Notes: generated from the sequence alone by a model not told the origin. A DNA stretch of 33,877 nt from Candidatus Thalassarchaeum sp. (GCA_030748335.1 JASMMD010000016.1:1-33877), one strand, 5' to 3'. Shown: positions 24,601 through 32,584, numbered from the stretch's first letter. Numbers and translations: made by a program.

Positions 24601-25100
24601 TTCTCCTCGTTGTCGTCGGCTAGGCCGCCGTCTATGGTGCCACGTAGTATGATGCCACCGTAGAGGTCGCCGACATCATTGATGGCACTGTGAGCAGCGC
24701 TGGGGGTCCAGTAGAACGTCTCGGTCGTGGACTGCAGGCCGGACAGTGTCATGTTGACGTAGTGTTCCTCCATCAAGAACCCAATCGGGTGCCACACCTG
24801 CATCCAACCCTCTGCGTAGGCAGGCTGGCTGGACGTACCCGCCTGAGTGAATGTGATGCTCACGAGAATCCACTGGTCACGGAGGACGTACTCGGCGGTC
24901 GAGTTATCTGACTGGTTCCACTGATGGGCCGACGTCTGAGAATCGCCGAGCTCGATCGAGGTGACTTCGAAGTCAATCAACGCCTTCGGGGTGGCCGCAC
25001 GCTCGTCGACGGTCGTAGTCATCACCGAGTTGGCGGCCAACGGGGCCGTACTCATTACTAAGAGTAAGGACACCAAGAAGAACGGGGACAGGCTGCGCAT
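21642..25100 (-). CDS. Large secreted, C-terminally anchored cell-surface protein
   Basis: 1152 aa. A signal peptide (FFLVSLLLVMSTAPLAANS) opens the protein. The ectodomain includes a jelly-roll-like region (about 190-400) and several Ig/CARDB-like beta domains of the kind DLVLEPETTEIMAAADGF followed by VNNGNSEEAFDLTV. One membrane helix (about 1006-1032) leads to a ~120-residue inside tail with EP repeats (EPEPEPEPEPEPEPEPE) and a distinctive end, GWTVEQWVHYGQRWLDQQ. N-glycosylation sequons (NxS/T) are frequent. No catalytic motif was seen. TATA-like CTTCATAC at 25132-25125 suggests a leaderless mRNA. Function unknown; adhesion or polymer binding is a guess. Confidence 0.8.
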   Translation of the reverse strand: MRSLSPFFLVSLLLVMSTAPLAANSVMTTTVDERAATPKALIDFEVTSIELGDSQTSAHQWNQSDNSTAEYVLRDQWILVSITFTQAGTSSQPAYAEGWMQVWHPIGFLMEEHYVNMTLSGLQSTTETFYWTPSAAHSAINDVGDLYGGIILRGTIDGGLADDNEENNELDREVPVAVWKDPMDNGFCGDVDGDQVIDCTNQLSANEPTWAGAGYNSDGSLSSDPDWYGHWRMENASSAEGDWHWRVSRPGSDYASNRHDRLWWGWFTPFDNCDDPGHGLKYGTLDSAVSALYGNNFCKIRVRSFDFISMHLVTEAWGEMAAGDQIRLEADAGGSLAHYNYTAQNLSKNHGEWSQMIWNMTDVHPNADYTLAFRFDSNSSLANQGIHLDSFLLFGFEKVAEYTIDVDCDDPLPNAYMVIPDDPRPPSLYCKIKNNGYVDITLRLYTEVSNQTWMNNYPLRIDSNNMFDHDNYVVSEVINALETMDTWFNLSIPEGASVEELDWFVWVNDGTTNLSKVYIELPVSVIASYSITLDQKTLANPAAVLYPGTTGNVAMVIKNTGNQIATWNLGATFGDNRWGAENLIWNDANGSVVTSLSMNITDEFELTATVIVPDEMPPGTYPITLLASGRPPANFVADWTIYIEVPVFHDLVLEPETTEIMAAADGFLRLIEIRMVNNGNSEEAFDLTVLSDWKLGVSLNAEQSLGIDPFGGDSTVMLLLPMPYGIANETYEIWVIAASQDNSDYQSSVRVLLTVPVTNLVEVEDLDMTEEVFRGGDDARTVNWEIWNNGNVNDAFTIDFQTSHPDVWVQATGLTNGRTPYIPAGSSLNLTVRYSFDFSAAGEREVTLIASSVEATSDGLTVTGSGTADFIVGTQGFFQVLAPMPLEITESGDDYALVYTVVNLYPDDQLLRADIDRNSDIFFNIFDARVDAGDRDFVLLANDSRTITVWLTVTEDNLENLVANEMTFEITLEVDGDRDKVSMNGSVVMHKLNPIETGVDVEETAWWAGNILFLLIGIGVMVAVLLASLRIFKSATAPMEEISTLDNYEMTVDGSGWGGDESIPDAPELPADDDVANSMYGGAKEIFEQPPEMPPPPPIEPEPEPEPEPEPEPEPELPPGVPPIPDEGLPEGWTVEQWVHYGQRWLDQQNRE
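21752..21803. repeat. Tandem 12-nt repeat encoding the Glu-Pro tract
   Basis: Units of GGCTCGGGCTCT, with minor changes, run over about 50 bases and encode the EPEP tract of the surface protein's cytoplasmic tail. Same theme as the Glu/Pro tracts in uS5 and the ferredoxin fusion. Confidence 0.7.
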
Positions 25101-25258
25101 GTGACGAATCTTCGGTCCTACAACTGTGTATGAAGGTTCGCTAGCAACGTTCGCCGCCCAAAGGGCGGCATCGAATGGATTGGCGGTTCTCGGGTGCCTC
25201 CCTAACCGCCCGGTGGTGGCACAGCCTCGATGAAGGGCTTATGGTGACTCTATGAGGC
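25101..25258. promoter_or_regulatory. Divergent promoter region with perfect hairpin
   Basis: 158 bases between divergent genes. On the plus strand GGCTTATGG lies at about 25227-25240, a plausible TATA element for the membrane protein starting at 25259. On the minus strand CTTCATAC (25132-25125) suits the surface protein. Between them, GCCGCCC-AAA-GGGCGGC (25153-25169) is a perfect 7-bp inverted repeat, a possible shared operator. Confidence 0.4.
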
Positions 25259-26356
25259 GTGACTGCTGTGACTGGAGAGGAACTGTACCAGAGGTTCGTA
25301 CTCTACACAGTGGTCGTGTTGCAAGTCACGCTGGTCCCGATAGTCGGCTTCTCTCTGACCTACTTGCTTGAGGTGGATCAGGACAACTTCTCCATTGCCG
25401 TGCGAACCGAGCTTGTCTACTGGATAGTCATCGCCGGCCTGCTGTACGGTTTCCTGTCGCTCCTGCTGGCTCTGTTCTTCGGCGGTTTCAGACCTACTCC
25501 GGTCGCTGACAAGGGTGGATGGATGCCGGTGCTCGGCTTGAGCAGGAGAGCGGGTGATCCGGAGCTCATCGACCGGTCGAGGTTGGCCCTGCAGGCGAGT
25601 CCTTACGGCAGGATGGCGAGAATCGTGCACGAGAAAACGATGGGCGATGGGCATGACCTGATAGCGGTTCACGGTGGACTCCAACTGCTGGCCGTCCCCA
25701 TGCAAGTGCTGCTGATTGCAGTGCCGCTGCTCATCATGGAGGGCGTGCCCGAGGGGGTGATCAAGTCGGACCGGGCCTTCGAACTGGGTATGGCAGGCTA
25801 CATGATTGCACTGTGGATGGCAGTGAGGATCCAACCACTGGTGTCGAGCTGGTTGGTGGCTTACGCGGCGATGTTCAGGAGCGTGCTCTGGCGGATATCG
25901 AGGTTCTCGTGGCTGCTGCCGATACTGTTCTTCTGGATTATCGCCAGAACCTTCCTCGCAGCCTCCCTCAACTGGCTAGACGTCGACATCACGCAGTGGG
26001 ACGAGGTGCAACTCGAAGCGGTCCTGTTGCACGTGGTCGCCCCTGATGCGGTGGTTCCCGAAACCGCTGTAATCGACTTCCTCGTGGCCATTTCGGTGCT
26101 GCCGATGGCGACCTTCACCACGATGTCCGTACTTGGGGGGGCGCACGACATGCCCGGTTGGATGGGGGGGCAGGAGAGTGGGCTTGAGAACCTGCAGATG
26201 GACTTGCTTGAGAGTCCAGAAGAGTCGGGAGGCGATGAGGTCGTCGAGCCTGAGGAGCCTGATTTTCCAGAGGTCGATGAGGCTGTCGATGAAGAGGCTG
26301 AGGAGGACGCTTCAAGCAGGATGATTGACCTTCCATTCAGGCTGTTCGAAGACTGA
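25259..26356 (+). CDS. Multipass membrane protein of unknown function
   Basis: 365 aa. About six hydrophobic helices (starting FVLYTVVVLQVTLVPIVGFS; later LYGFLSLLLALFFGGF, MQVLLIAVPLLIMEG, MIALWMAVRIQPLVSSWLVA, LLPILFFWIIARTFLA and LVAISVLPMATFTTMSVL). An acidic hydrophilic tail of ~60 residues follows (EEPDFPEVDEAVDEEAEEDA). The start is a GTG at 25259; the nearby ATG at 25252 is out of frame. No family recognised. Its stop and that of the next gene form a back-to-back TGATCA with no base between them. Confidence 0.75.
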   Translation: MTAVTGEELYQRFVLYTVVVLQVTLVPIVGFSLTYLLEVDQDNFSIAVRTELVYWIVIAGLLYGFLSLLLALFFGGFRPTPVADKGGWMPVLGLSRRAGDPELIDRSRLALQASPYGRMARIVHEKTMGDGHDLIAVHGGLQLLAVPMQVLLIAVPLLIMEGVPEGVIKSDRAFELGMAGYMIALWMAVRIQPLVSSWLVAYAAMFRSVLWRISRFSWLLPILFFWIIARTFLAASLNWLDVDITQWDEVQLEAVLLHVVAPDAVVPETAVIDFLVAISVLPMATFTTMSVLGGAHDMPGWMGGQESGLENLQMDLLESPEESGGDEVVEPEEPDFPEVDEAVDEEAEEDASSRMIDLPFRLFED

Positions 26357-26575
26357 TCATCGAAGCGGCGTGGCCCGTTCGACCATCTCATTCAACAGGA
26401 CCCATCCGGAGCCGATGGCCAGTCCGAATCCGATTGCAGACGGGCCGAGGGCATACAGGTATGCTAGTGAGAACAGCAGGATTGCAAGTGCCAGCGTGCT
26501 AGACCCTATTCTAGGACTCTCGCTGCCGATGTAAAGGCAGACGAGGAAGAGCGTGAATGCCTCGATTAGCCCCAC
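26357..26575 (-). CDS. Small two-helix membrane protein
   Basis: 72 aa, mostly hydrophobic (AFTLFLVCLYIG; LALAILLFSLAYLYALGP; GFGLAIGSGWVLLNEMVE). It starts with GTG 5 nt after the aminotransferase stop, so it is likely the distal gene of that transcript. Not recognised. Kept as real because its position and composition are gene-like and it fills the gap exactly between two stops. Confidence 0.6.
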   Translation of the reverse strand: MGLIEAFTLFLVCLYIGSESPRIGSSTLALAILLFSLAYLYALGPSAIGFGLAIGSGWVLLNEMVERATPLR

Positions 26576-26580
26576 CTTAG

Positions 26581-27729
26581 TCAGTCTCCCCTGAGGTCGG
26601 CCAGCACCGCCTCGACCCGGTCCATGCCCCTCTCGATGTCATCACGGCCGATGGTGTAGGCGAAGCGGAGGTGCCCCTCACCCAACTCGCCAAACGCCGT
26701 GCCGGGAGAGCACAACACTCCTCCCTCAAGCAATGCCATGGCTATCTCCTCGCTATTCATCCCAAAGACCTCGACCTTAGGGAACACGTAGAACGCCCCG
26801 GTGGGGACGTGACAGGAGACTCCTGGCATCGCATTGAGTCGTTTACAAATCAGGTCTCGCCTAGCCTTGAACTCTGAGCACATCTCCTCGGGATAATCGG
26901 GAGCGTTCTCAAGGGCCTCAAGTACAGCGTGCTGCATGGCGTCGTTGCTGCAGGCGGTGACGTAGTACTGCATCTTGGTCAATTGCGACATCGCATCGGC
27001 GTCTGGGGACAGCAGATACCCGATTCTCCATCCGGTCATGGCGAAGGTCTTGGAGAACGACTGCACCATGATGACCTTATCGTAGCCCGCCCCTAGGAAG
27101 GAGACGTGCTGGGCGTCGTACACTATACGGTCGTAGACCTCATCGCTAATCAGCCAGAGGTCGTGCTCCTTGGCGAAAGCCACGAGTTCGTCCCTTTGGG
27201 ACTCGTCCACGTTGCCACCGGTGGGGTTGCCGGGGAAGTTGTACAGGATGGCCACCGTGTTCTCATCCACTCTGGATTCGAGGTCCTCGATGGTCGGGAC
27301 GAAGCCGTTCTCGAAGGTGCAGGGGTACAGGTTAGGCTCGCCTCCACAGATTACCACGTCCGAAGGGTACAGGGGGAAGTAGGGCTCGGGCAGTAGCACA
27401 TTGTCCCCGGGGCCCACCAAGGCTAGGAAGATGTCCAGTAGACCGTTGGTCCCGCTCATGGTGATGCAGACGTTCGACTCGTCGAGCCCCGGCTCAAGGT
27501 GTTGCCACATTTCGGCGATCTTCTCCCTCAATGCCGGGAGCCCGGCCGTTGTGGTGTACTTGTTCCGGCCGTCCTCCATTGCCTTGGTGAACGCCTCTAT
27601 GGCGATTTGAGGTGGCTGGAAGTCCGGCTCTCCCAAGCCGAACTGCACCGCGTCGTCCCCCGCCATGTCGAACATCCTCCTGACTCCAGTAGGACGGATG
27701 CTGTTGGCACGCTCGGAGAACCCCGCCAT
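26581..27729 (-). CDS. Class I/II PLP-dependent aminotransferase (aspartate aminotransferase-like)
   Basis: 382 aa fold-type I aminotransferase. Expected residues are in place: NFPGNPTGG with N168, the PLP-pyridine aspartate D196 in ISDEVYD, the Schiff-base lysine K227 in SFSKTFAMTGWR, and the carboxylate-binding R355 in HLRFAYTIGR. The GLGEPDF start is typical of the archaeal aspartate/aromatic aminotransferase group; the substrate cannot be fixed from sequence. A TATA-like TTCAAAG (27758-27752) about 27 nt before the ATG suggests a leaderless mRNA. Confidence 0.92.
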   Translation of the reverse strand: MAGFSERANSIRPTGVRRMFDMAGDDAVQFGLGEPDFQPPQIAIEAFTKAMEDGRNKYTTTAGLPALREKIAEMWQHLEPGLDESNVCITMSGTNGLLDIFLALVGPGDNVLLPEPYFPLYPSDVVICGGEPNLYPCTFENGFVPTIEDLESRVDENTVAILYNFPGNPTGGNVDESQRDELVAFAKEHDLWLISDEVYDRIVYDAQHVSFLGAGYDKVIMVQSFSKTFAMTGWRIGYLLSPDADAMSQLTKMQYYVTACSNDAMQHAVLEALENAPDYPEEMCSEFKARRDLICKRLNAMPGVSCHVPTGAFYVFPKVEVFGMNSEEIAMALLEGGVLCSPGTAFGELGEGHLRFAYTIGRDDIERGMDRVEAVLADLRGD

Positions 27730-27769
27730 GGCCGGCGGACGAGAGTTCTAGGCTTTGAACAAGGCGCTT

Positions 27770-27786
27770 CGAATCCTGCGGATTCG
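27770..27786 (-). terminator. Hairpin directly after the protease stop
   Basis: CGAATCC-TGC-GGATTCG is a perfect 7-bp hairpin starting at the base next to the protease stop codon and lying upstream of the aminotransferase TATA box. It may end or protect the protease mRNA, or act as an operator for the aminotransferase. Confidence 0.4.
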
Positions 27787-29919
27787 CTATTCGGGGTCCT
27801 GTTCAGGAATCAGTTCGGCTTCGAGCACTTCCTCGACTGCCGAGTCCTCCTCCCTGCGCCACCTCGAGAGCAGGCTGTCAATCTCGCCGTCAGAGCGCAT
27901 TCGGACGAGGGACAGCGAAGCCAGCCAAATGACGAAGACCACGCCGATTCCGAATATCACGAGTGGGGGTACGGAGAAGTCCGAGGCGCTGCCTGCCGTG
28001 CCGTACACGGTCGCTAGAACGGGTAGTGAGTGGCCATCTCCCGAGACTGCCCTGACCTCGATCTGATGGGGACCCTCCCCTAGTTTGGACGGATCTAGGA
28101 TGACGTGCCATGAGAATGGCGTCAAGGCGCCTATCTCGGCGGGCTCGGCAGAGTACGTCGTCTCGTGCCACTCACCCCCGTCGATTCTGAACTCGACCCT
28201 GTCGACGCTTCCCAGCTGACCCCATGCGTGTCCTGTGACATTGATTGTACCGTTGGAGTCGATGAGTTTCAGGAGGTGGTTCTGCAGGCTGACGTCCAAG
28301 GAGTCCGTCTGGTCTGTCTGGGCGATGTGCTGTGCCATTGCTACGGCTGCGTAGGCGTCCACCATACCCCACCCGAAGTCGCGGTTCCAGTATGGGTCAA
28401 TGTCAGGAACACTGGGCTCTCCCCTGCGCTCTGCGGTCTGCTTGAGAATCTCCTTAATCTGCAGAGGGGTGAGGTTGCCATTCGCCTCGATGACAAGCGC
28501 GATGACCCCGGTGACCGCAGGTGTGGCGTAGGACGTGCCGCTGCCGCGTCCGGTGTAGGTGTTGTCGGAGGCATCGCCACCGAGGAAGTTGTTGCACCCT
28601 CCGCTGGTGACGCAGCCTTCGGCCTGGACAATGTTGGTCCCGGGCGCACTGAGTTCCGGTACGAGTTCGTTGAGGGGGTTACCGTCGCCGTTGTCCTTGC
28701 GAGGTCCCCGGGAGGAGTAACTGGCTATGGTGTCGTCCGTGCGGTTGACGGTATTGAGGTCGTCAGTCGCCGCAACGGTGACCGACAGGGAAGACGCGCT
28801 CATTCCCGACAGGCCGTCGTTGTCCGGCCCGTCGTTCCCAGCAGCGTTGGAGACAGTGACCCCTGCCAGCATCGCGTCATCCAGTATTCTACTGTGCATG
28901 TCCGTACCGTCCGAGCCGCCGTTCTCATGGCTGGTAATCCCCCATGACAGCGAGATGATGTCTATACCGTGGTTGGCCTCGTCGACCCCAGCCCAAGCAT
29001 CGTCCCTGTGGTCGATAATCCACTGCAGGCCGTTCATCGCGGACTCATAGAACTCCTGCTCCAGCAGGTAGTTCTCGAACGGACCCGCGCCAACGTCAGT
29101 GCCGATTCTTACATCGACCAGCGAGGCGTTCGGGGCGGAGCCGTAGTAATCCGACTGAGAGCCGTCTGCCTCGATTCCCGTTGCACTGGCCATCCCCATG
29201 CACGCGGTACCGTGTTGATTGCCGTCATCGGGATCAAAGGAGCCATCCTCCTCGCGACCCCCCGCTAGGAGGCACTGAGGGTCTGTGTGCACATAGCAAA
29301 CGGCATCATACCCTGCCACGAACTTGCCCGAGAGGCCGGGGTGCTCGTTGTCAACCCCGGTGTCGGTGAGTGCTATGTTCACCCCGCGTCCGCTGACCCC
29401 GAGGTCCCATGCACCCACTGGGTACTCCGTGGAGTTGCTAGCCTTGACCGCGGGTGTCTGGATGTCGCCGAAGAACACAAGAGAGCCGTACCGTTCAACC
29501 ATCACTACGCCCTCCAACTGGGATAGGACGTGCACATCGGAGGCGTCCACGTCCCCGATCAGCACAGCGTCGACCGAGAGAAGTTCCAGATGTATGTCGT
29601 GACCCATTCGGGCTAGATCGAGTCGATTGGATTCGGTGACCTTGCCATCGTAGGAGAGTCCTACGTTAACCGGACCGGATGCCGTCTGCAAAGAATCGTG
29701 GATGCCGTTCCTGTCAGAGTCCAGAGATGTCCACGTCCACCACGGCCCGGGGTTAGCCCAGCTTACAGCAGCCTGGGTCGGTGGCGTGGTCTGCTGACCA
29801 TCGCCAATCAGATGGAGCCCGTCCGAGTCTAACAGGGATGCCTGCGGAGGAGCCACACTACCAGCCAGAGGGACTAGGAGCAAAGCGCACATGATGGCGT
29901 GGAGTCCCTTGGCGTCCAT
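27787..29919 (-). CDS. Secreted, membrane-anchored subtilisin-like serine protease (S8)
   Basis: 710 aa. Signal peptide (HAIMCALLLVPLAGSVAPP), a ~150-residue N-terminal region that may be a propeptide, then the S8 domain with catalytic D186 (ALTDTGVDNEHP), H236 (NQHGTACMG), oxyanion N362 (NAAGND) and S463 (GSGTSYATPAVTG). All four are intact. A beta domain follows, then one membrane helix (PPLVIFGIGVVFVIWLASLSL) and a short acidic inside tail. Predicted to degrade protein outside the cell while tethered, which fits a protein-eating marine heterotroph. Confidence 0.93.
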   Translation of the reverse strand: MDAKGLHAIMCALLLVPLAGSVAPPQASLLDSDGLHLIGDGQQTTPPTQAAVSWANPGPWWTWTSLDSDRNGIHDSLQTASGPVNVGLSYDGKVTESNRLDLARMGHDIHLELLSVDAVLIGDVDASDVHVLSQLEGVVMVERYGSLVFFGDIQTPAVKASNSTEYPVGAWDLGVSGRGVNIALTDTGVDNEHPGLSGKFVAGYDAVCYVHTDPQCLLAGGREEDGSFDPDDGNQHGTACMGMASATGIEADGSQSDYYGSAPNASLVDVRIGTDVGAGPFENYLLEQEFYESAMNGLQWIIDHRDDAWAGVDEANHGIDIISLSWGITSHENGGSDGTDMHSRILDDAMLAGVTVSNAAGNDGPDNDGLSGMSASSLSVTVAATDDLNTVNRTDDTIASYSSRGPRKDNGDGNPLNELVPELSAPGTNIVQAEGCVTSGGCNNFLGGDASDNTYTGRGSGTSYATPAVTGVIALVIEANGNLTPLQIKEILKQTAERRGEPSVPDIDPYWNRDFGWGMVDAYAAVAMAQHIAQTDQTDSLDVSLQNHLLKLIDSNGTINVTGHAWGQLGSVDRVEFRIDGGEWHETTYSAEPAEIGALTPFSWHVILDPSKLGEGPHQIEVRAVSGDGHSLPVLATVYGTAGSASDFSVPPLVIFGIGVVFVIWLASLSLVRMRSDGEIDSLLSRWRREEDSAVEEVLEAELIPEQDPE

Positions 29920-29997
29920 CGAGTCACGCGAAATACGCGAAGTCCTTCAACCCAACCTATGTCGGAGTTACTGAAATGCTGTACGCACTGGTGCATA

Positions 29998-30186
29998 TGG
30001 TGGGGGCACTGGGATTTGAACCCAGATCAGCGGGTGTCTTCCGCTTAGCGTGCACCTGGATTGCGCACGCTCTCGGGTTGCGACGGGTCGGTGCTCCAGT
30101 TGGTCATCAAAGCCATCAGAAAACCCACTCGTCGTCATTCCCGTGCAACTGGAGCCCGCGGTACTACCAGGTTATACTATACCCCC
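29998..30186 (-). tRNA. tRNA-Trp (anticodon CCA) with 113-nt intron, CCA encoded
   Basis: Exon 1 30186-30149, intron 30148-30036, exon 2 30035-29998. Acceptor stem GGGGGTA/TGCCCCC (one G-U), D arm GTAT/GTAC, anticodon stem GCGGG/CCCGC with loop CTCCAGA, and T arm CTGGG-TTCAAAT-CCCAG. Discriminator A and CCA are encoded. The anticodon is at 30152-30150. The intron lies between 37 and 38, the usual archaeal site. Splice boundaries come from stem pairing; the bulge-helix-bulge is imperfect (one mismatch in the central helix as I fold it). A TATA-like ATCATAAG lies near 30223-30216. Confidence 0.95.
30036..30148 (-). ncRNA. Box C/D guide RNA within the tRNA-Trp intron
   Basis: Boxes in order: C ATGACGA (30138-30132), D' CTGA (30119-30116), C' TTGATGA (30110-30104), D CCGA (30091-30088). 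The guide before D, CAACTGGAGC, pairs perfectly with GCTCCAGTTG across the anticodon; the fifth base from box D faces C34. The guide before D', GAGTGGGTTTT, pairs with ACCCGCT of the 3' exon; the fifth base faces C39. These are the positions modified in Haloferax tRNA-Trp by its intron. The 3' part holds a GCGTGC/GCACGC hairpin. Predicted product: 2'-O-methylation at 34 and 39. Confidence 0.85.
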
Positions 30187-30247
30187 TTAGGAGTGCATCG
30201 CCATAGGGCCTCGCTCTTATGATGCTCTCGGTCCGTCGAATGGGATC

Positions 30248-32584
30248 TCACAATGAGCCCATGACCGGGCCCACCAACAGAGCCAGCACCACCCAAGTCC
30301 CTAGGATCGCGGAGGCGAGTCCCCACGCACGCGGGCGTATGCCCACACTTAGCCACCCGAACACACGAGAGAGTTTTCCTGGTGACAGGGCTACGAGACG
30401 TGCTATGTTGACTACAATCCCTGCAGCGACTAGGAAGCCCAGCATGGCAAGCACGGAGAGTGGGATTCCCAGTATGTCCGATCTAGCGACTGCACCCACT
30501 CCCTGAGGAATCAGTGCAGGCGTGCGCAACCACAGCAGCCAAGCCAGCCAAAGTCCCAGGTAGGCGTCCTCAGCGAAGCTGGCTCTGTCGCGCCAAGAGC
30601 GGAATCCATCAGGTAGGCGCGAGTATGCCACTGTGATCAAGCGCTCGACCTCGACTATCTTGCCGTACAGCAGTACTGACAGTCCGTGGTACACGAAGAC
30701 CACCGCGAGCAGTAGCTCGACCCAGATCCAGAACGCACCTAGCCCAAACGCGGCCATCAGCGCCACAGGCAGGGCCCAGAGTCCGAATCCCGTGGCCGCG
30801 CCGGCTGCGGTCATGAGTGCTCCAGCACCTGGGAACAGAGGCTCCTCAGGCAGCTCCAACTCCCGGTCTCTCGGCATGGCGAGAACAACCAGAGGTAGCA
30901 GTGCAGTTCCGATGATCACCGAGAATAGTGACAACGGGTTATTGCCTGAGCCTCTGGAGGCAGATGAAACGGCCTCATCTATCTCCAGTGCCGACATCGT
31001 GCCTGGTTGCCAATCGGTGACGAAGCCTGCTGAGTCGATGATTATGACAGCGTCCGTGGCGCCACTTGGGAACGCCTTACCAACGGCAGCATCTGCCTCG
31101 TCCATGAGCAGGGGCCATGACTCGTTGAGGATCAGAGAGTAGGTGTCCAGATCGACTGACTGGACGCCCTCACCGGTGGCAATCTGGATGAATGCGATTT
31201 CAGAATCACTGATTATAGCAGCACCACGGAAATCGTCGAACTGCCTGATTGCATTGGGCGAGCCGGTTCGGAACAGCCCGACGACCACGGCATCGCTCCC
31301 CTTCAGCAGTTCGGGCAGTTTGACCAGTTCTCCCTCGTGCGATAGCAACGCGAACGATGGGGAAGCTCCCTCCTCCCTCGGGGCGTTGCTGTCTATGTCA
31401 GGTAGGTGGATGGCAGGACCGAGTGCTGCTATCGCAAGTAGCAATAGTATCGCGTAGGTCTGTATCGGCAGCATCGCCTCGCGCATCGACACTCCAATCC
31501 AGGCGATTATCCCCAGAGGGACCACGACTGCGGCCCACATCGAAGACAGCATCGGTTTGGCATCCTGCGGGACCTCAAAGCGAAGGACCCCGATTGCGTC
31601 GCAAAGCTCCCCTGGATTCTGGTCGGTGATCATGAAGCAAGCGTCAATCATGTATCTGCCAGGCATCAGAGGCTTCTCCGAGGACCAGGTCAGTATCGTC
31701 CTGTTACCCTCACCGGTCCTCGTTCCATGAGGAGTCTCAAAGTGCTCCAATCGCTGATCCTCCTTGCCGAAGCCATGGACCATCTCATCCCAGTCTAGTG
31801 GCCCCACTATCTCAAGCACTTGCCCATCAAAGTCTCCTGGCCCCCATGGAGAAATTGGTGTGAATTCTACCCTTGCCATTCTATTGGAGTCGATGCTGTA
31901 TTCTAACTTCGGTTCGATGACATCCCCGTCGAAGATGATTCCGGAGGTCGCATCATATGTCCCCCACCAAAGGACCCCCTGCTGTAAGCAGTCGTGCTGT
32001 ACATCGACTTGTAGAGAGACGAGATCCCCTGATGCCAGTGAGACGTTGACATCGAGTGCCTGTACTGTGAACTCGTGGGCCGAGAGGTACGATTCCTCCA
32101 TAGGCAGCGAATTGGTCTGAGCGTTTCCTATGACCACTGTGCTACCGAGAGACAGGGTCACTAAGAAGGAGGTCTCAGCACCAGCGGAACCCGGTAACAC
32201 GTTAGTCAGTCTACAACCGTCGTTGGTGGAGTCAAGAGATGCAAAAAGCCGCACTGTGATGTTGCCCTCGAACCTGAACGACTCCGATAGGGGCGCAGAT
32301 TGGATGTCAATCAGATTGGGATTGAGCGCGGAACTCGTCTTGGTGAACTCGGCCCTGCCTAGGGGCTGACCGGTGTTGGTGGTCCAGTTGCGGTCTAAGA
32401 ACGGCTGATCCTCCGTACCCTTCAGATACAGCATGTGAGTGTCAGGGAGTGTCCATTCGATACCTGGGCCTTCGGCTTCCATGGCATCCTGAGCGTTGAC
32501 CATCAGGGATGTCGAAGTCACCGTCAGAAGCAATACTAGGGCAATCAAGGCCCCGGCTCTAGCAGCTCCAGTCCCCTCTCCCAT
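30248..32584 (-). CDS. Membrane protein with beta ectodomain and cysteine-free thioredoxin-like domain
   Basis: 778 aa. Signal peptide (ALIALVLLLTVTSTSLMVNA), a ~300-residue beta-rich ectodomain, two membrane helices (345-392), then a region at about 405-542 that follows a redoxin/TlpA pattern (PSFALLSHEGELVKLPEL, VVVGLFRTGSPNAIRQFDDF, DAVIIIDSAGFVTDW). Where the CxxC active site is expected the sequence reads RTGSPNA, so it has no redox cysteines. About seven more helices end the protein. Start preceded by AAGGAGA. DUF92-protein gene 44 nt upstream, probably one transcript. Overall function unknown; the thioredoxin-like reading is moderate. Confidence 0.7.
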   Translation of the reverse strand: MGEGTGAARAGALIALVLLLTVTSTSLMVNAQDAMEAEGPGIEWTLPDTHMLYLKGTEDQPFLDRNWTTNTGQPLGRAEFTKTSSALNPNLIDIQSAPLSESFRFEGNITVRLFASLDSTNDGCRLTNVLPGSAGAETSFLVTLSLGSTVVIGNAQTNSLPMEESYLSAHEFTVQALDVNVSLASGDLVSLQVDVQHDCLQQGVLWWGTYDATSGIIFDGDVIEPKLEYSIDSNRMARVEFTPISPWGPGDFDGQVLEIVGPLDWDEMVHGFGKEDQRLEHFETPHGTRTGEGNRTILTWSSEKPLMPGRYMIDACFMITDQNPGELCDAIGVLRFEVPQDAKPMLSSMWAAVVVPLGIIAWIGVSMREAMLPIQTYAILLLLAIAALGPAIHLPDIDSNAPREEGASPSFALLSHEGELVKLPELLKGSDAVVVGLFRTGSPNAIRQFDDFRGAAIISDSEIAFIQIATGEGVQSVDLDTYSLILNESWPLLMDEADAAVGKAFPSGATDAVIIIDSAGFVTDWQPGTMSALEIDEAVSSASRGSGNNPLSLFSVIIGTALLPLVVLAMPRDRELELPEEPLFPGAGALMTAAGAATGFGLWALPVALMAAFGLGAFWIWVELLLAVVFVYHGLSVLLYGKIVEVERLITVAYSRLPDGFRSWRDRASFAEDAYLGLWLAWLLWLRTPALIPQGVGAVARSDILGIPLSVLAMLGFLVAAGIVVNIARLVALSPGKLSRVFGWLSVGIRPRAWGLASAILGTWVVLALLVGPVMGSL

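Noticed and set aside
29976-30206. Plus-strand 76-aa ORF
   Set aside because: It covers the tRNA-Trp gene on the opposite strand, whose cloverleaf and guide pairing are unmistakable.
30248-32584. DsbD/CcdA-type thiol transporter
   Set aside because: The helix bundle next to the thioredoxin-like region lacks the paired cysteines required by that family.
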